Shown: positions 12,581 to 23,244, numbered from the stretch's first letter. The stretch: 64,000 bases of DNA from Prorocentrum cordatum (GCA_963575745.1 CAUYUJ010019083.1:51862-115861); one strand, 5' to 3'. A program made the numbers and translations. Notes: a model not told the origin generated them from the sequence alone.

Positions 12581-12780
12581 GAGCAGGTCCTCCGGATGAT
12601 CCGGCGCGAGAAGACGGAGCGGCCCGCGGCGGGGTCCGCGTCGCGCCGCATCCAGAAGGAGCTGGCCGAGTGGGAGGCCGCCAAGGCGGGCGGACGCCCA
12701 CGGCTGCCCTGCCGGGCAGACGCCCGGACCTCTGGGCGGAAGTTCCGGCCGAGCGCCCGCCATCCTCGGGGCGATTCGGC
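12581..12780 (+). CDS. Exon-like island, KELAEW-type helix
   Basis: A pyrimidine tract (12447-12575) ends in GTGCCAG at 12580. The following 105 bases (to 12685) are open with G or C at essentially every third position and read EQVLRMIRREK ... SRRIQKELAEWEAAK. The RRIQKELAEW run resembles the first helix of ubiquitin-conjugating (E2) enzymes, which often begin RI.KEL, but no catalytic core is present here, so this is only a suggestion. At 12685 CCAAG is followed by GCGGGC, a possible GC-type donor. The frame stays open beyond it into a CGA microsatellite (12782-12890) that reads poly-Arg and is unlikely to be coding. Real exon likely; identity uncertain. Confidence 0.45.
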
Positions 12781-13084
12781 CCGACGACGACGACGACGAC
12801 GACGACGCCCACGACGCCGACGACGCCGACGCCGACGGCGACGGCGACACCGACGACGACGGCGACGACGACGGCGGCGACGACGACGGCCTGTTGTTCC
12901 TTTGGGGGAGCACCAGATGGGCCCTCTGCATGGGGCCGCCGTGGGGCCATTCGGAGCCGTTTCCGGGTACACCAGGGGCGCTCGCGACCCAGCTTCCCCA
13001 GTCGGGAGCCGGGTCTGAGGGGATCGTTTTTCGATGTGCAGGTGAGCTGATTGTGTTTGCAGAGCTACATTGACCCTTATGGTA

Positions 13085-13345
13085 TACGTAGTGCCCCGCA
13101 GTTGCGGATAAGAGTGAGGGGGCTGGCGCGGGGTGGGTCTCGGGTGTATCGAGGGTGAGTCGCGGGTGGGTCGCGGGGTGGGTCGCGCGGTGGGTCGCGG
13201 GCGTGTCGTGGGCGACGACGAGAACAACAACGCAACATCAACAGCAGCAGCAACAACAACCAAACACAATAACAACACCAACAACAACAGCAACAACAAC
13301 AATAACAACACCAATAACAACACTAACAACAACAACCATACACAT
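13085..13345 (-). repeat. TAAGAGT box, inverted minisatellite and AAC run
   Basis: CCCCGCAGTTGCGGATAAGAG at 13092, then GGGTGGGTCGC 11-mers (13125-13215), the reverse complement of the earlier minisatellite, then AAC triplets to 13345. This is the start of an inverted composite element. Confidence 0.85.
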
Positions 13346-14062
13346 TTTGAGACTGTTCGCCTGTATCTGCTCGCGCGCCTTTTTACACGTAGTACATCCC
13401 AAAGCCTCGATACCCGCCCTCTTCGTCTTTGATCGTGCCCCCCTTGGGGGGTAGATCTTCCCTATCTGCCGCGTGCAGTTGGCGCAGTCCCTAAAAGAGG
13501 GGACGAGAGGGCGGATGGAAGGGGAGGGAGAAGGATGAAGCACGAGAGAGGTTAGCAAGAGGGGAGCTAGGAGCAGACCGTACGTGGTAGAGCCAAACGA
13601 GCAGATCGGGCGGGTAGACCTCACGGGCGTGTCGGGAAGGCGGGCCCAAGCGGCCAGGTCGAGCAGGCGTGTTGTTGAAGCGTGCGTCCCGCATGAATCG
13701 CGAGGAGGTTTCGAGCGATAGCGCGATCCCCAAGTGAATTGCGAGCAAACGCTAGAGCGAGAGCACGTTTCCTAAAGGTTGGAGGCGCGACGCTTGAATC
13801 AATTGTGAGAACGTACCTGGCGAGAGCGCGATTCCTGCATCAACTCGGAGGAAGTCCCGCGCAAAAGCGCACATTTGATATACATTGCGCGGAAATATAC
13901 AGCGGGAGCCGTTGTCGTTGTAAACCGGGGGCCCGGGCACAGTTTGGTGACACCACGCTTTCCTTTGCGAAGCAGGGTGCGAGCCCAGGGAAGAGCATTC
14001 TACTTTACAGTATGCAATTGTCTCCGGACGGGGGGGTCAACAATGTTATTTTCAGAAGCGAT
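13346..14062 (-). repeat. Composite repeat J, body copy 3 (inverted)
   Basis: Reverse-complement match to 9101-9775: starts with the complement of the GATAGGAGCGAACAG end and finishes with GGGTCAACAATGTTATTTTCAG. The CGCTCTCGC subunits are visible as GCGAGAGCG. Confidence 0.8.
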
Positions 14063-14140
14063 TGACAACAAAACACTACCACCACCACCAACAGCAACAT
14101 CAACAACACCAACACCACCACCACCAACACGAACACTCGT
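14063..14140. repeat. ACC/AAC microsatellite
   Basis: Short triplet tract separating the two inverted J copies, in the same position as the AAC run before copy 3. Confidence 0.9.
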
Positions 14141-14975
14141 TTTAAGAGTGTTCGCTCATATCTGCTCGTGTGCCATTCAACACGTATGTCCCAAACCCTC
14201 GGTACACGCCCTCTTTGTATTCGATCGTGCCCCTTGGGGGTATATCTTCCTTACCTGCCACGTGCATTTGGTGCAGCCCCTAAGACAGGGGAAAACGTGG
14301 ACGTTTGGAACGGGGGAGGGAGAAGGATAGAGCACAACAGAGATTAGCAGGAGGAGGGCTAGGAGCAGACCGTACGTGGTAGAGCCAAGCGGGCAGATCT
14401 GGCGGGTAGGCCTCACGGGCGTGTCGGGAAGGCGGGCCCAGGCGGCGAGGTCGAGCAGGCGGGTTGTTGAAGCGTGAGTCCTGCATGAATCGCGAGGAGG
14501 TTTCGAGCGATAGCGCGATTCCCCAAAAAATCGTTCGGGAATCCAGCGCGAGAGTGTGATTCCTGAGTGTCGAGGGCGCGGCTTTTGAAGAAACTGCGAG
14601 GAACTCCCACACGAGAGCGCGATTCCTGCATACACTGTGAGGAAGTCCTCCGCGAGAGCGCGATGTGGGAATACTTGGTGAGGAAGCATCTGTCGGGAAC
14701 CGTTGTTCTTGCTGTTGTTGTTGTAAACCGGGGGCCAGGGGCGCAGTTTGGTGACACCATGATTTCCTTTCAATAAACAGAGTGCGAGCCCCGGGAGGAG
14801 CATTTTAATCGAAAAACGCAATGGTCACCGGAGGGGGGATCAACAATAGTTCTTTTTTAGAATAAGAGCTCAACAACAGCACCAACAACAACGAACCAAC
14901 AACAATCCGCACCGCGGCTCCACTTCAGCCACACGCCAAGGGACAATCAATGACCGTTCGGTCCACTCACCTTGA

Positions 14976-14980
<5 letters not shown>
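14141..14980 (-). repeat. Composite repeat J copy 4 with box P (inverted)
   Basis: A second inverted body, followed at 14905-14975 by box P on the minus strand. Copies 3 and 4 are thus head-to-tail to each other and tail-to-tail with copies 1 and 2. Confidence 0.8.
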
Positions 14981-14982
<2 letters not shown>

Positions 14983-15020
<38 letters not shown>

Positions 15021-15187
15021 ATACATATGTTTATCGTATTACTATTATTATTATTACTACTACTATTTATTATTATTATTATTATTAGAATTATTATTAT
15101 TATTCTTAATATTATTCTCATTATTCTGATGATGATGCTGCTGCTGATGATGATGATGCTGCTGCTGCTGCTGATGATGATGCTGCT

Positions 15188-15272
<85 letters not shown>

Positions 15273-15290
15273 CTTATTATCATCATTAAC
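14983..15290. repeat. TA, ATT and GAT/GCT microsatellites
   Basis: TA to about 15020, ATT/ACT to about 15120, then GAT with GCT runs to 15290. Confidence 0.95.
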
Positions 15291-15329
15291 GCTTAATCTA
15301 AAATAGAATATAAACAAATATCGCCCCCC

Positions 15330-16420
15330 CGGCCCCGTGTCCCACACCTCCCCACCACATCTCGGGAACGCTCCCGGTACCGCTCCCCCGGCTTTTCCGG
15401 GGAGCTTCCACAGCGCTCCAGGAGTGCCCAAGATGCCTCCCAGGAGCCCCCAGAAAGCGAAAGGATGGCCCAAGACGCTTCCAAGCAGCCCAAGTCAGTC
15501 TTCCGACGGCTCTCGAGGCTCCCAGGTGGCTTCGAAGAGACCCCAAGAAAGGTCCGAGAGGCGTCCCGGGACGGCCCGAAGAGGCCGCGATCTTTGATTT
15601 TCGGTTGTTTTTTCGAATGTTTTTGGTTTCTCGCGTTTTCGAGCTTCCAACGGTCCAAGAGCGCCGAAGAGTCTCCCAAGACCGCCCCAAGACCACCCAA
15701 GAGACCCTCAGGACGGCCCCAAGACGGACCAAGAAGGCTCCAAGACTGCCGAAGAGGCGCCCAGGACAGCCCCAGACCACCCCAGAACAGGCCCAAGATG
15801 GGCCCAAGAGCGGGAGCAGGAGGCTTCCAGAGACCTCCGAGAGGCCTCCCGGACCATTTAGAGGCCCCCAACACCCCCATCCCTGAGAGGCCCCAAAAAG
15901 ACCCCGACGAGGCCCCAAGAACAGCCCAAGAGAGCTGCGAGAGCCGTCCCGAGAGAGCCCAAAGAGGGTAAAATCGTTGATTTCCAATGGTTTTTCTATT
16001 GTTTTTCGCCTTCTTACGTTTTCCCGTTCCCATCCCTCGAATACCGAGGATGAAGGAAGAAAAAAGGGAACTCTGGGAATTCTTTTTTTCCCTCCTATTC
16101 GGGGGTCCTACACATCCCCTGACATCTGGCCGGTACCGCGCCTCCCAGCTTTTTGGGGGGCCCCCAACACGCCCAAGTACAGCCCAAGACGACCCCAAGG
16201 AACCCCCAGAACGTAAAGAACTGCCCAACACGCTCCCGCGCAGCCCGAGGCACCATTCCAACGGCTCTCCAGGCCTCCAGGAGGCCTCCAGAAACCCCAG
16301 GGGGTCAGGAAGATCCCACGCCATTGAGGGGCCCAGCTAACAAAACCCGCGAGGCGCAAACAAAAAACAGCGCCGAACAGCTCCGAGGAACTGGACAGAC
16401 GTGGAAATCCCTCAATTCCT
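15330..16420. repeat. Degenerate CCAAGA/GGCCCC repeat
   Basis: Short degenerate units such as GGCCCCAAGACGG and CCCAAGAGACC, interrupted by an AT-richer linker near 15597-15655 and 15968-16100. The minus strand is open for 343 codons (15293-16324), reading Trp/Gly/Ser-rich units like LGSSWAVLG. I treat this as a by-product of the repeat. The same repeat type appears at 61260-61570 in the other orientation. Confidence 0.7.
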
Positions 16421-16675
16421 TTTTTTTTCAAGATTGGCCCCCGGTCTATTTTTGCACAACAGACCACAATTCAGACCCCCCTCACCTCCTAAAAAAGAAC
16501 ACAGGAAGCTTTTGAGGGCCCAAAGTCGTTGAATACCTAAGGGGAATTAATGATTTCTGCGTTTCCGCACTTCCCCTTGTATGTGATTCCGAGGCTTGCG
16601 CAGGGCCTCCAAGGGAGCCCTTGGACGCAAGAAGCGACCAACATGATATTACTTGAGTTAGCCTATCAAGCCTAG

Positions 16676-16723
16676 TTAGAACTTGAGCGCGCGCGAAGCG
16701 CGCGCGATGGTTCTAGTATCGGA
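16676..16723. repeat. GC hairpin
   Basis: Interrupted palindrome: TTAGAAC, then GCGCGCGC, loop GAA, GCGCGCGC, then GTTCTA. A strong stem-loop; no associated gene seen. Confidence 0.7.
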
Positions 16724-16839
16724 GGTTGGGGGGTGAGTCCGACGTGAAACGGAGACCCCCCCTACCGGGAAATCGATTTCGGTTTCGGGTTCGTGTCGTG
16801 CGTGCCGTGTGTGCGTGCGGGCGAGCGAAGCTGCGTGGG

Positions 16840-17150
16840 CGTGCGAGAGGAAATCCTCCTGTGGCTGGGCCGCGGCCGGACCAAAATGTTTCTCCTCTGG
16901 CGGCCGGTGGCCCGCGGTGTCCGGCCGGTGTCCCGCTGGTGTCCGGAAATCTTCCTGTGGCTGGGCCGCGGCCGGACCAAATGATGCTCCTCCCATCAAA
17001 CGGTGGCGCGCGGTGTCCCGCCGGTGTCCCGCTGGTGTCCGGAAATCCTCCTGTGGCTGGGCCGCGGCTGGACCAAATTATGCTCCTCCCGTCAAACGGT
17101 GGCCCGCGGTGTCCCGCTGGTGTCCCGCCGGTGTCCCGCCGTGGGTTGTG
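16840..17150. repeat. 96-bp tandem repeat
   Basis: Just over three copies of a unit containing TGTGGCTGGGCCGCGGC and GGTGTCCCGCTGGTGTCCGG. GAAATC blocks at about 16850, 16946 and 17042 give a period of 96 bp, which opens frames on both strands. Confidence 0.85.
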
Positions 17151-17164
17151 CATTTCAAAACATC

Positions 17165-17390
17165 GTCGCTTGCGGCGAACCATCCAATGCAAGTCAGCAT
17201 GCAAACCGACATGCAGACCGAAAAGCACATCGAAATGCAAATCGATTTGCACATCCAAGTGCAAATTTTAAGGCGCCGTGAGCGCCGCGGCGAGCTTTCC
17301 AATGCACGCCGACATGCAAATCGCAAAGCAAATCGAAATGCACATCGATATGCAGATCCAGATGCAAATCGAAAGGCACATCGTCATGCC
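17165..17390. repeat. 12-bp minisatellite (CAAATCGACATG type)
   Basis: Two blocks of degenerate dodecamers such as ATGCAAATCGAT, separated by a GC-rich linker. The block plus the preceding TGCGGCGA...CCAATGCA is itself duplicated at about 117 bp spacing. Confidence 0.8.
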
Positions 17391-17401
17391 GTGCTGTAAT
17401 T

Positions 17402-19249
17402 ATGCTGTGCCGCCGTTGTCGCTGTCGGACCGCAGTCAGTTGCCCAAGCAAAACTGGCATACCAATCGCGGTTCCGATTTGGAGCCCGTCCGAACCTGCG
17501 GCCAGTGCCGCCCCCATGGCCTGTGCCGCCCGCATGCTCGAACATGCCCTGGCCGCGCCGCCGCTGTCCCAGGGACAAGCCTTGCCAGCCCCAGGTGCAG
17601 AGGAAGAATTTCAGGGCTCGCGCGACATGGCGCAGCGTTACGGGTACTCTGAGCAGTCCAGAGCGGGCATGGTGGAGCTCCATCCTCAGCGCCTGCTGAC
17701 CCAGGAGGAGTTCAAGGCGAACTTGCTGGCAGCACCAGGTGTGCTACAGGTCTTGTGTTTGCCAGGAGTTTTGTGGTCACTCGGGGTTCGGGGTGGTTTG
17801 AGTGCGAGTCTGTTGCATGGGGTCTGGGTCGGGGCGCGTTCAAACGGGGCCAGGGCATGGTGGTCATTTTGCGCCAGGCTTTGCCGGCGCCGAGGAGTTC
17901 AAGTGGGGGGAGGGGGGCTCCGGGGCGAGGGCGGCCACGAGGGTGATCCTCAGGTCGTGGACAAGAGCACCAAGACATCGCAGGGCAAATGCGGCTCGCA
18001 CATCCTGGAGCAGAACCTGGGCGTCCACCTGCGCCGCGAGCCCGACGTATCCCTGGATTTCGAGCTCACGCGGAACAAGCGCACGCAGGAGATGGCGGGT
18101 CGCCCTTTCACTGTGACGGCCATGTTCAAGGACCCCCCCGCGCGGCATCTCGCGGCGGCGTGGCGCGTGCTCTCGCGCGCCGTCATGGGCCGGGAGCTCC
18201 TCCCACAGCACGTCCGCGAATCTTGCATGGGCTCCCTGGCGAGACGCGGTCACTGGGAGGTCGACTTGCTGCCCGAGGGCCCGGGGGGCCCCGCTTGGGC
18301 CAGGCGCTGCCAGTCCCGCGGGGGCGGAGGCCTCGATGAGTCAGGGTTGCGCGACCGGGCCGCCGGCCAAGATGAGGAAAGCGGCGGGCCTTGCAAAAGG
18401 GCCAGGCCCCAGGCCTTGCCAGCTCTTCGACGCAGGCGCCGAGAAGCGGGGCGACGTTCCTGTTTCCTTTCCAGAGCGCTCCCGCGATGCCCAGGGGCCA
18501 GGCGATCGCCCCTTCGGCCTTGCCGCCGTCGCCAGCGGTGCCGCTAGGGGCGTCGAAGCCTCCAGCGCCGCCGCAGGCGGAGGCCGCGGCGCGTTCTGGC
18601 GCCGCGCAGGTCGATGCCTCGGCGGCAGGCAGCCAGGACACCTAGGATACTCTCCGCGACAAGGCGTGCCACCTCATCGCAGTGGCCAGGGACATGGCGA
18701 TCGACCCATCCATCCTCGTGAAGAACGAGGCCTTGTGCCAGTGCGCCGAAGCTCTCGTTTTGCTTGGCCAGATGCCGGACGCGTGGCCCCAGTGTGACGA
18801 CCCTAAGGGCCTCGTCGAGACGGTCAAGGAGGAGGTCGACCAGAAGCCGGCTCGTGGGGAGGGGGGCGGTGGCGGGCGAGGCCCAGCAGTCGGGGCCAGG
18901 CTTTGCCAGCCCGACGACCGAGAGGCAGACGGACGAGGGCGAGGAGGATTAGGAGAAGAAGCAGCCGCAACAGGACGAATAAGTCGATTGGGGAGAAGAC
19001 ACGGCGGACGTGAGCCACATCGAGATGACGGCTGCCCTGCGCGAGGAGCTGGCCGGAGAGCCCGATGGGGGCCCGGCTGCCGCCCGTGAGTCCAGGGAGG
19101 TTTGGGTCGCGCATCCCGGACTTCTTGAAGGTTGTGCAGGGTCAGCCGATGGCCAGTATGTAAAGGCTCCAATGAGCGCCCTCTGTGTCTTTGAAAGAGT
19201 CCCCGCGCCCACCCTGGGAAATCCGCAGGGCGCCCGCGGCGAAAAATAA
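17402..19249 (+). pseudogene. Broken protein-coding gene, unknown function
   Basis: Protein-like sequence on the + strand is spread over all three frames. 17402-18390 carries TQEEFKANLL, then a well-formed stretch (17940-18280) including RREPDVSLDFELTRNKR and GRPFTVTAMFK. 18391-18887 continues in another frame with a Pro/Ala linker and VARDMAIDPSILVKNEALC, and contains an in-frame TAG at 18643-18645. 18764-19249 continues in a third frame with two more stops (TAG 18950-18952, TAA 18980-18982), both followed at once by plausible protein such as DTADVSHIEMTAALREEL. Frame changes lie near copies of CCAGGCNTTGCC (17873, 18414, 18896). I do not recognise the family. It is best read as a decayed gene or retrocopy; unrecognised introns could explain part of it but not stops inside good frames. 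Confidence 0.55.
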
Positions 19250-19489
19250 CTGTGGGAATTTTGATTCTTAGAAGTGCACGGGTACGTTTTGCTTTGGTCA
19301 GGTAGTTGGGGCAATTTGCCGACGTCGCAAGGCTAGGTGCCCTGCGCTGCTTCAGAATGTTTGCGCCATGTTCGCCTGCAGTTTTGGATTTGGACATTTA
19401 GATGGGGCTGCGGGTGCGCCGCTTCGTCGGTTTTTCTGGTGCGTGTTACTTTCCTCCTCCTTCTCCTCTTCCTCCTCCTCGTCCTCCTC

Positions 19490-20010
19490 CTGTTTCGGCG
19501 GTGCCGACCCTGTTTCGGCACGCCCCTCGCGCGGCTCGTGGCCCCATAGGGCGCTCCGCCGACGGCCCCTGTGGAAGGGTTCGCATGCGGTGCTGCCGCA
19601 TTTCGGCGCACCTCGTGGCCCCAGTGGGAGCTCCACCGACGGCCCCATGGGGAGGGTCCGCACGCGGTGCCCACCCCCTTTCGGCACACCCCTCACATGG
19701 TCCCTGGTCCCATAGGGAGCTCCACCGAAAGCCCCAGCTGGAGGGTCTGCATGCGGTGCCCGCCCCATGTCGGCACACCCGTTGCACGGTTCGTGGCCCC
19801 ATAGGGATTTCCACCGACGGCCCCAGCGGGGGGGTCCGCATGCTATGCCCACCCGATGTCGGCACACCCCTCACGCGGATCGTGGCCCCATAGACGCCTC
19901 CACCGAAGACCCCAGAGGGGAGGGCCCACATGCGGTACCCGCCCCATTTCGGCACACCCCTCACACGCTCCGTGGCCCCACAGGGAGCTCCGACGAATGT
20001 CCCAGGGGGG
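19490..20010 (-). repeat. 90-bp repeat family, inverted second locus
   Basis: Five to six diverged monomers of the 345-2625 family on the opposite strand: GGAGCTCC, then GGGGCCACGAACCGTGCAAC, then CGGCACACC in reverse. The ggcccca block recurs at 19618, 19708, 19795, 19884 and 19974, spacing 87-90 bp. A part-copy may lie at 20325-20380. Monomers are far more diverged than at the first locus. Confidence 0.85.
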
Positions 20011-20039
20011 CGTGGTTCCTGGGGGTGTCCGCTCCGCCG

Positions 20040-20599
20040 CAGGGCCGCGTCGGCGCGCCCGCGCGCGCTGTCCCGCGACGCCCGCCGGGCTGTCGGCAGC
20101 CCCCCCCGCTTGCCCGCCGACATTCCCTTGAGGTGTCGGGATGGCGGGTCGCGCTCCGGAACTTTACCGCTCCTGAGCGTTTGGTTGCCCAATGGGAGTG
20201 CGGGCGCACATACCTGGGGATGGAGGTTCCTGTACGTGCGTGCCGTAGCCTGGTGGGGCCCCGGGTGCGCATCGGGTCGCTGGCGACGCAGGAGCCGCTG
20301 CGGCTACGGCGGCTCGGGTGGAAGAGTTGGGCCCCAGGGGGAGGGTCTGCACGCGGTATACGCTCCATTCGGGCGTGGTTTCGGGGGATGGCGGCCGCCG
20401 CGCAGCGTCGACCCGGGCAATTCCACCCCGCGCCGGGCGTTTGCGTCGTCGCTGGCGCCTAGGTCGGGCAGCCGAGCACATGCCGGGAAATGGCCAGGCA
20501 GTTGGGCAGGCTTCCGGGGAAGGCCCAGGGGATCCACTTGGGGCGCGGCCATGCCCCGGGCATTCGCCCGACCTGCCAGGGCATGGCCGCGATTTGCCG
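20040..20599. other. No gene recognised; GC-rich
   Basis: Open frames of 100 or more codons exist on both strands because stops are rare at this composition. No motif recognised. CCTGCCAGGGCATGGCC near 20573 is a small GC-rich repeat unit. Confidence 0.35.
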
Positions 20600-21372
20600 T
20601 CCTGTCGCCTTTTCTTTGTTTTTTCATGTCTTCTTTATGTTTTTTCGTGCCTTTTCGTGCCTTTCTCTTGCCTTTTCGTGTTTTTTCGTGCCTTTCTCGT
20701 GCCTTTTCGTGCCTTTTTGTCGCGACTTTTCGTGTTGTTTCGTGCCTTTTTCGCGCCTTTTCGTGCTTTTTCGTGCCTTGTTTGTGCCATTTCGTGTTTT
20801 TTTAGTTGTGTTGGTGCTTTTCTCATGTTTTTTCGTATGTTGTACGTGCTTTTCTCGTGTTTTGTCGTCGTTTGTTTCGTACCTTTTAGTGTTTGTTCGT
20901 GTTTTTTTCTGGCCTTTTCGTGCTTTTTCGTGGCTTGTTCGTGCCTTTTCGTGTTGTTTTGTATCTTTTCCCGTGCCTTTTCATGCCTTTTTGGTATTTT
21001 TGTTTGCGCCTTTTCGTGCCTTTTTCGTGTCTTTTTCTCATGCCTGTTCGTGCTTCTTCGTGCCTTTTGTCGTGTCTTTCTGTGCTTTGTCGTGTCTTTT
21101 TCGTGCCTGCTCGCCTTGCTCGTGCCTTTTCGTGTTCTTTGTGTGCTTTTTTTTGTAGCTTTATGTATGTTTTCGTGTTTTTTTTGTGTGCGTGTGTGTG
21201 TGTGTGTGTGTGCCTTTCCGTGCCTTTCTCGTGCCTTTTTCGGGCCTTGTCATGTTTTTGTTCGTGCCCTGTTCGTGCATTTTTTCCGTGCCTTGTTTCG
21301 TGTTTTTTCGTGCGTGTTCTTGCCGTTTTCGTGTGTTGTCGTGCTTGTTCGTGCCTTCTTTCGTGCCTTCTC

Positions 21373-21412
<40 letters not shown>
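20600..21412. repeat. TTTTCGTGCC minisatellite and poly-T
   Basis: Roughly 75 degenerate units of TTTTCGTGCC (9-12 bp), with a GT run at 21187-21212 and a T run of about 39 at 21374-21412. Frames read Phe/Cys/Val or Lys/Arg/His and are shadows. Confidence 0.9.
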
Positions 21413-21414
<2 letters not shown>

Positions 21415-21749
21415 TTTTTTTTCCCGTTTTCTTGCAAGATGTGTGAATGTTTTTTGTTTTTCGTGTTTGTCTCGTGCGTTTTCATGTAGGAAGGCCCTGG
21501 CAACGCCGTTCGTCTTTTAGGCCGGGCGGGCGCGGGATGCGCCAGCAACTGTGAAAGGTTTCTTTTTCGGCCCATCGGTGCGTTTGTGCGTTTGATACGT
21601 CGGGGCGTGGCCCGCTCGCCGCCCCGCCGCCACGGAGGGAGTTCGAAATCGCGCTTGTTTTCAGAAGTGCTCGCGCAACGCGCGCGGGAAACCCGCTCTT
21701 GGCCGCGGGCGGCTCACGGGGATCGGGCCGCCCTCGCGGGGCTTGGGTC

Positions 21750-22949
21750 ATGCCCGCAGAAGCTCCAGTTGCCTGCCTATTAGAGCCTTCACAGGCCAGT
21801 AACGCCGCCCTCGACGACGTTCGTGCTATGAAGGTTCGCGGCGTGGAGCACGTGTGGTACCGCGTTATCGATGAACCTGACGATCCCGAGGTGCAGGACA
21901 ACCTCGACAGGATGCGCCGCGAGGCATGGCGGACACATCAGGAGCGCCGAGGGACAGGTGTCCGTGGCCTGGACACGCGGGACATGTTCTTCGGCCGTGA
22001 GCTGGCGTGCGTCGAGCTGATCGGTGCCGGCGCGGGGGTCATGACCCCGAACGAGTTTTTGAATGCGGCATCTACGTGGTCTCGTTGCGTCGAGGACCTG
22101 GCGCGGCCTCCTCCAAATGCGCGGGGACAGGGGGGCCGCTTGCGCATGCTCGCGCTGCGGGAGCATTACCAGACGTCGTTCGAGGAGCTTCCGGACAAGG
22201 CAGCGCACAAGTTGTCGCCGAACCAGCTGGAGGACGACGACGGACCATCGAAAGCGCTGGTGGGGTTGGTGAATCACCACTCTGTCGAGGTGGCGGACAG
22301 GTGCAGAACGCAGTGGTGCATTCGCAAGGTCGCACCAGGCATTGCCAGTGCCGCGCGTTTCAATAATCCCCAATTCTGGTGCGCGCAAGGTGGTTACACC
22401 GTGGGGCCACGCCCGAAGGGGTGGTGCGAGTACGGCTGGTGTTGGTCCGAGCTCATCGCCAAAACCATCGACGGAGAGGCCCAACGCGAAGACGCCGCCA
22501 TGAACAACGGCGAAAAGATCAACCCACAGGTCTACATGCCCGCCTGGGCCAGCCAGTGGAGCAGGGTATGCGTTCCGTGCGAGGCGGTCAAGACGCACGA
22601 GTGGTGTCGGATGAGCCCGGTCATGACGCTGAGGGAGCTGTTCTGGGACTTGGGCCGGACGCACACGGCGAAGGCCATCTACGCCTTCTACAGGACGTTC
22701 CGGCTGGTCGCGTTGAAGAGGGACAAGAACAGTTCCACCCAGGCGAGCGGTGCACCAGGCTTTGCCGGCGCATCTCGGCCAACCTGGTCGGCCAGTGTCG
22801 TCGGTGTCACCGGGTCCGACCTCCAGGGGCCGCGCATCCGCGCCGACTACACGTACCCAAAGACCAACCGCGAGGTGTTCGTGGAGGACTACATAGAGGC
22901 GGTGGGCCTGTCGAGAGCGTACGTCAGTTCCAAAAACAGGAGTTGCTAG
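21750..22949 (+). CDS. Orphan protein of about 400 residues, frameshifted at 3' end
   Basis: The frame is open from 21699; the first ATG is at 21750, giving 399 codons to TAG at 22947-22949. Composition and codon use are those of a real protein. Visible features are an acidic N-terminal part (YRVIDEPDDPEVQDNLDRM), a mid-region with LREHYQTSFEELP, a Trp/Cys-rich segment (GWCEYGWCWSELIAKTI) and VCVPCEAVKTHEWC. No known domain is recognised. The reading continues in another frame: at the AAAAA of 22932-22936 a one-base slip gives QKQELLDEAARCVTLVLLRD, and after CCAGGCCTTGCCAG (23027) a third frame gives FAKPSFLHWVVSVLDVLFGT to about 23150. Two copies of the same 14-bp motif lie in frame at 22335 and 22758. 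Either a pseudogene, or a gene with introns I cannot place. Confidence 0.6.
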   Translation: MPAEAPVACLLEPSQASNAALDDVRAMKVRGVEHVWYRVIDEPDDPEVQDNLDRMRREAWRTHQERRGTGVRGLDTRDMFFGRELACVELIGAGAGVMTPNEFLNAASTWSRCVEDLARPPPNARGQGGRLRMLALREHYQTSFEELPDKAAHKLSPNQLEDDDGPSKALVGLVNHHSVEVADRCRTQWCIRKVAPGIASAARFNNPQFWCAQGGYTVGPRPKGWCEYGWCWSELIAKTIDGEAQREDAAMNNGEKINPQVYMPAWASQWSRVCVPCEAVKTHEWCRMSPVMTLRELFWDLGRTHTAKAIYAFYRTFRLVALKRDKNSSTQASGAPGFAGASRPTWSASVVGVTGSDLQGPRIRADYTYPKTNREVFVEDYIEAVGLSRAYVSSKNRSC

Positions 22950-23200
22950 ACGAGGCCGCGAGGTGCGTGACGTTGGTGTTGCTTCGGGACATGCGCCCGC
23001 CGTGGTTGGACCGCGCGTTCCCCAGGCCTTGCCAGGGGATGGCTTGTTGTCCAAGTTCGCCAAACCGTCTTTCCTGCACTGGGTTGTCAGCGTCCTGGAC
23101 GTGCTTTTCGGCACGCTCACGTGCAACATCGAACTACTCGCTAGACTCCGCCCCACAGGCATCGTCAGAACAAGAATCGCCACTTTTGCCCATTGCTGCC
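22937..23200 (+). pseudogene. Frameshifted continuation of the 21.7-kb reading frame
   Basis: Coding-like sequence in two further frames, joined at CCAGGCCTTGCCAGGGG (23027-23043). The second part is hydrophobic (HWVVSVLDVLFGTL), possibly one membrane segment. It runs into a TA microsatellite (23245-23300). Confidence 0.4.
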
Positions 23201-23244
23201 CCACCCCCAAAACCTCCTTATCACCCGCAGGGTGGTCGTATAGG

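Noticed and set aside
15293-16324. 343-codon minus-strand frame (LGSSWAVLG units)
   Set aside because: It follows the degenerate CCAAGA repeat, has no start context or domain, and the same repeat elsewhere is not open.
20318-21520. 400-codon Phe/Cys/Val-rich frame as a membrane protein
   Set aside because: It translates the TTTTCGTGCC minisatellite and a poly-T run.
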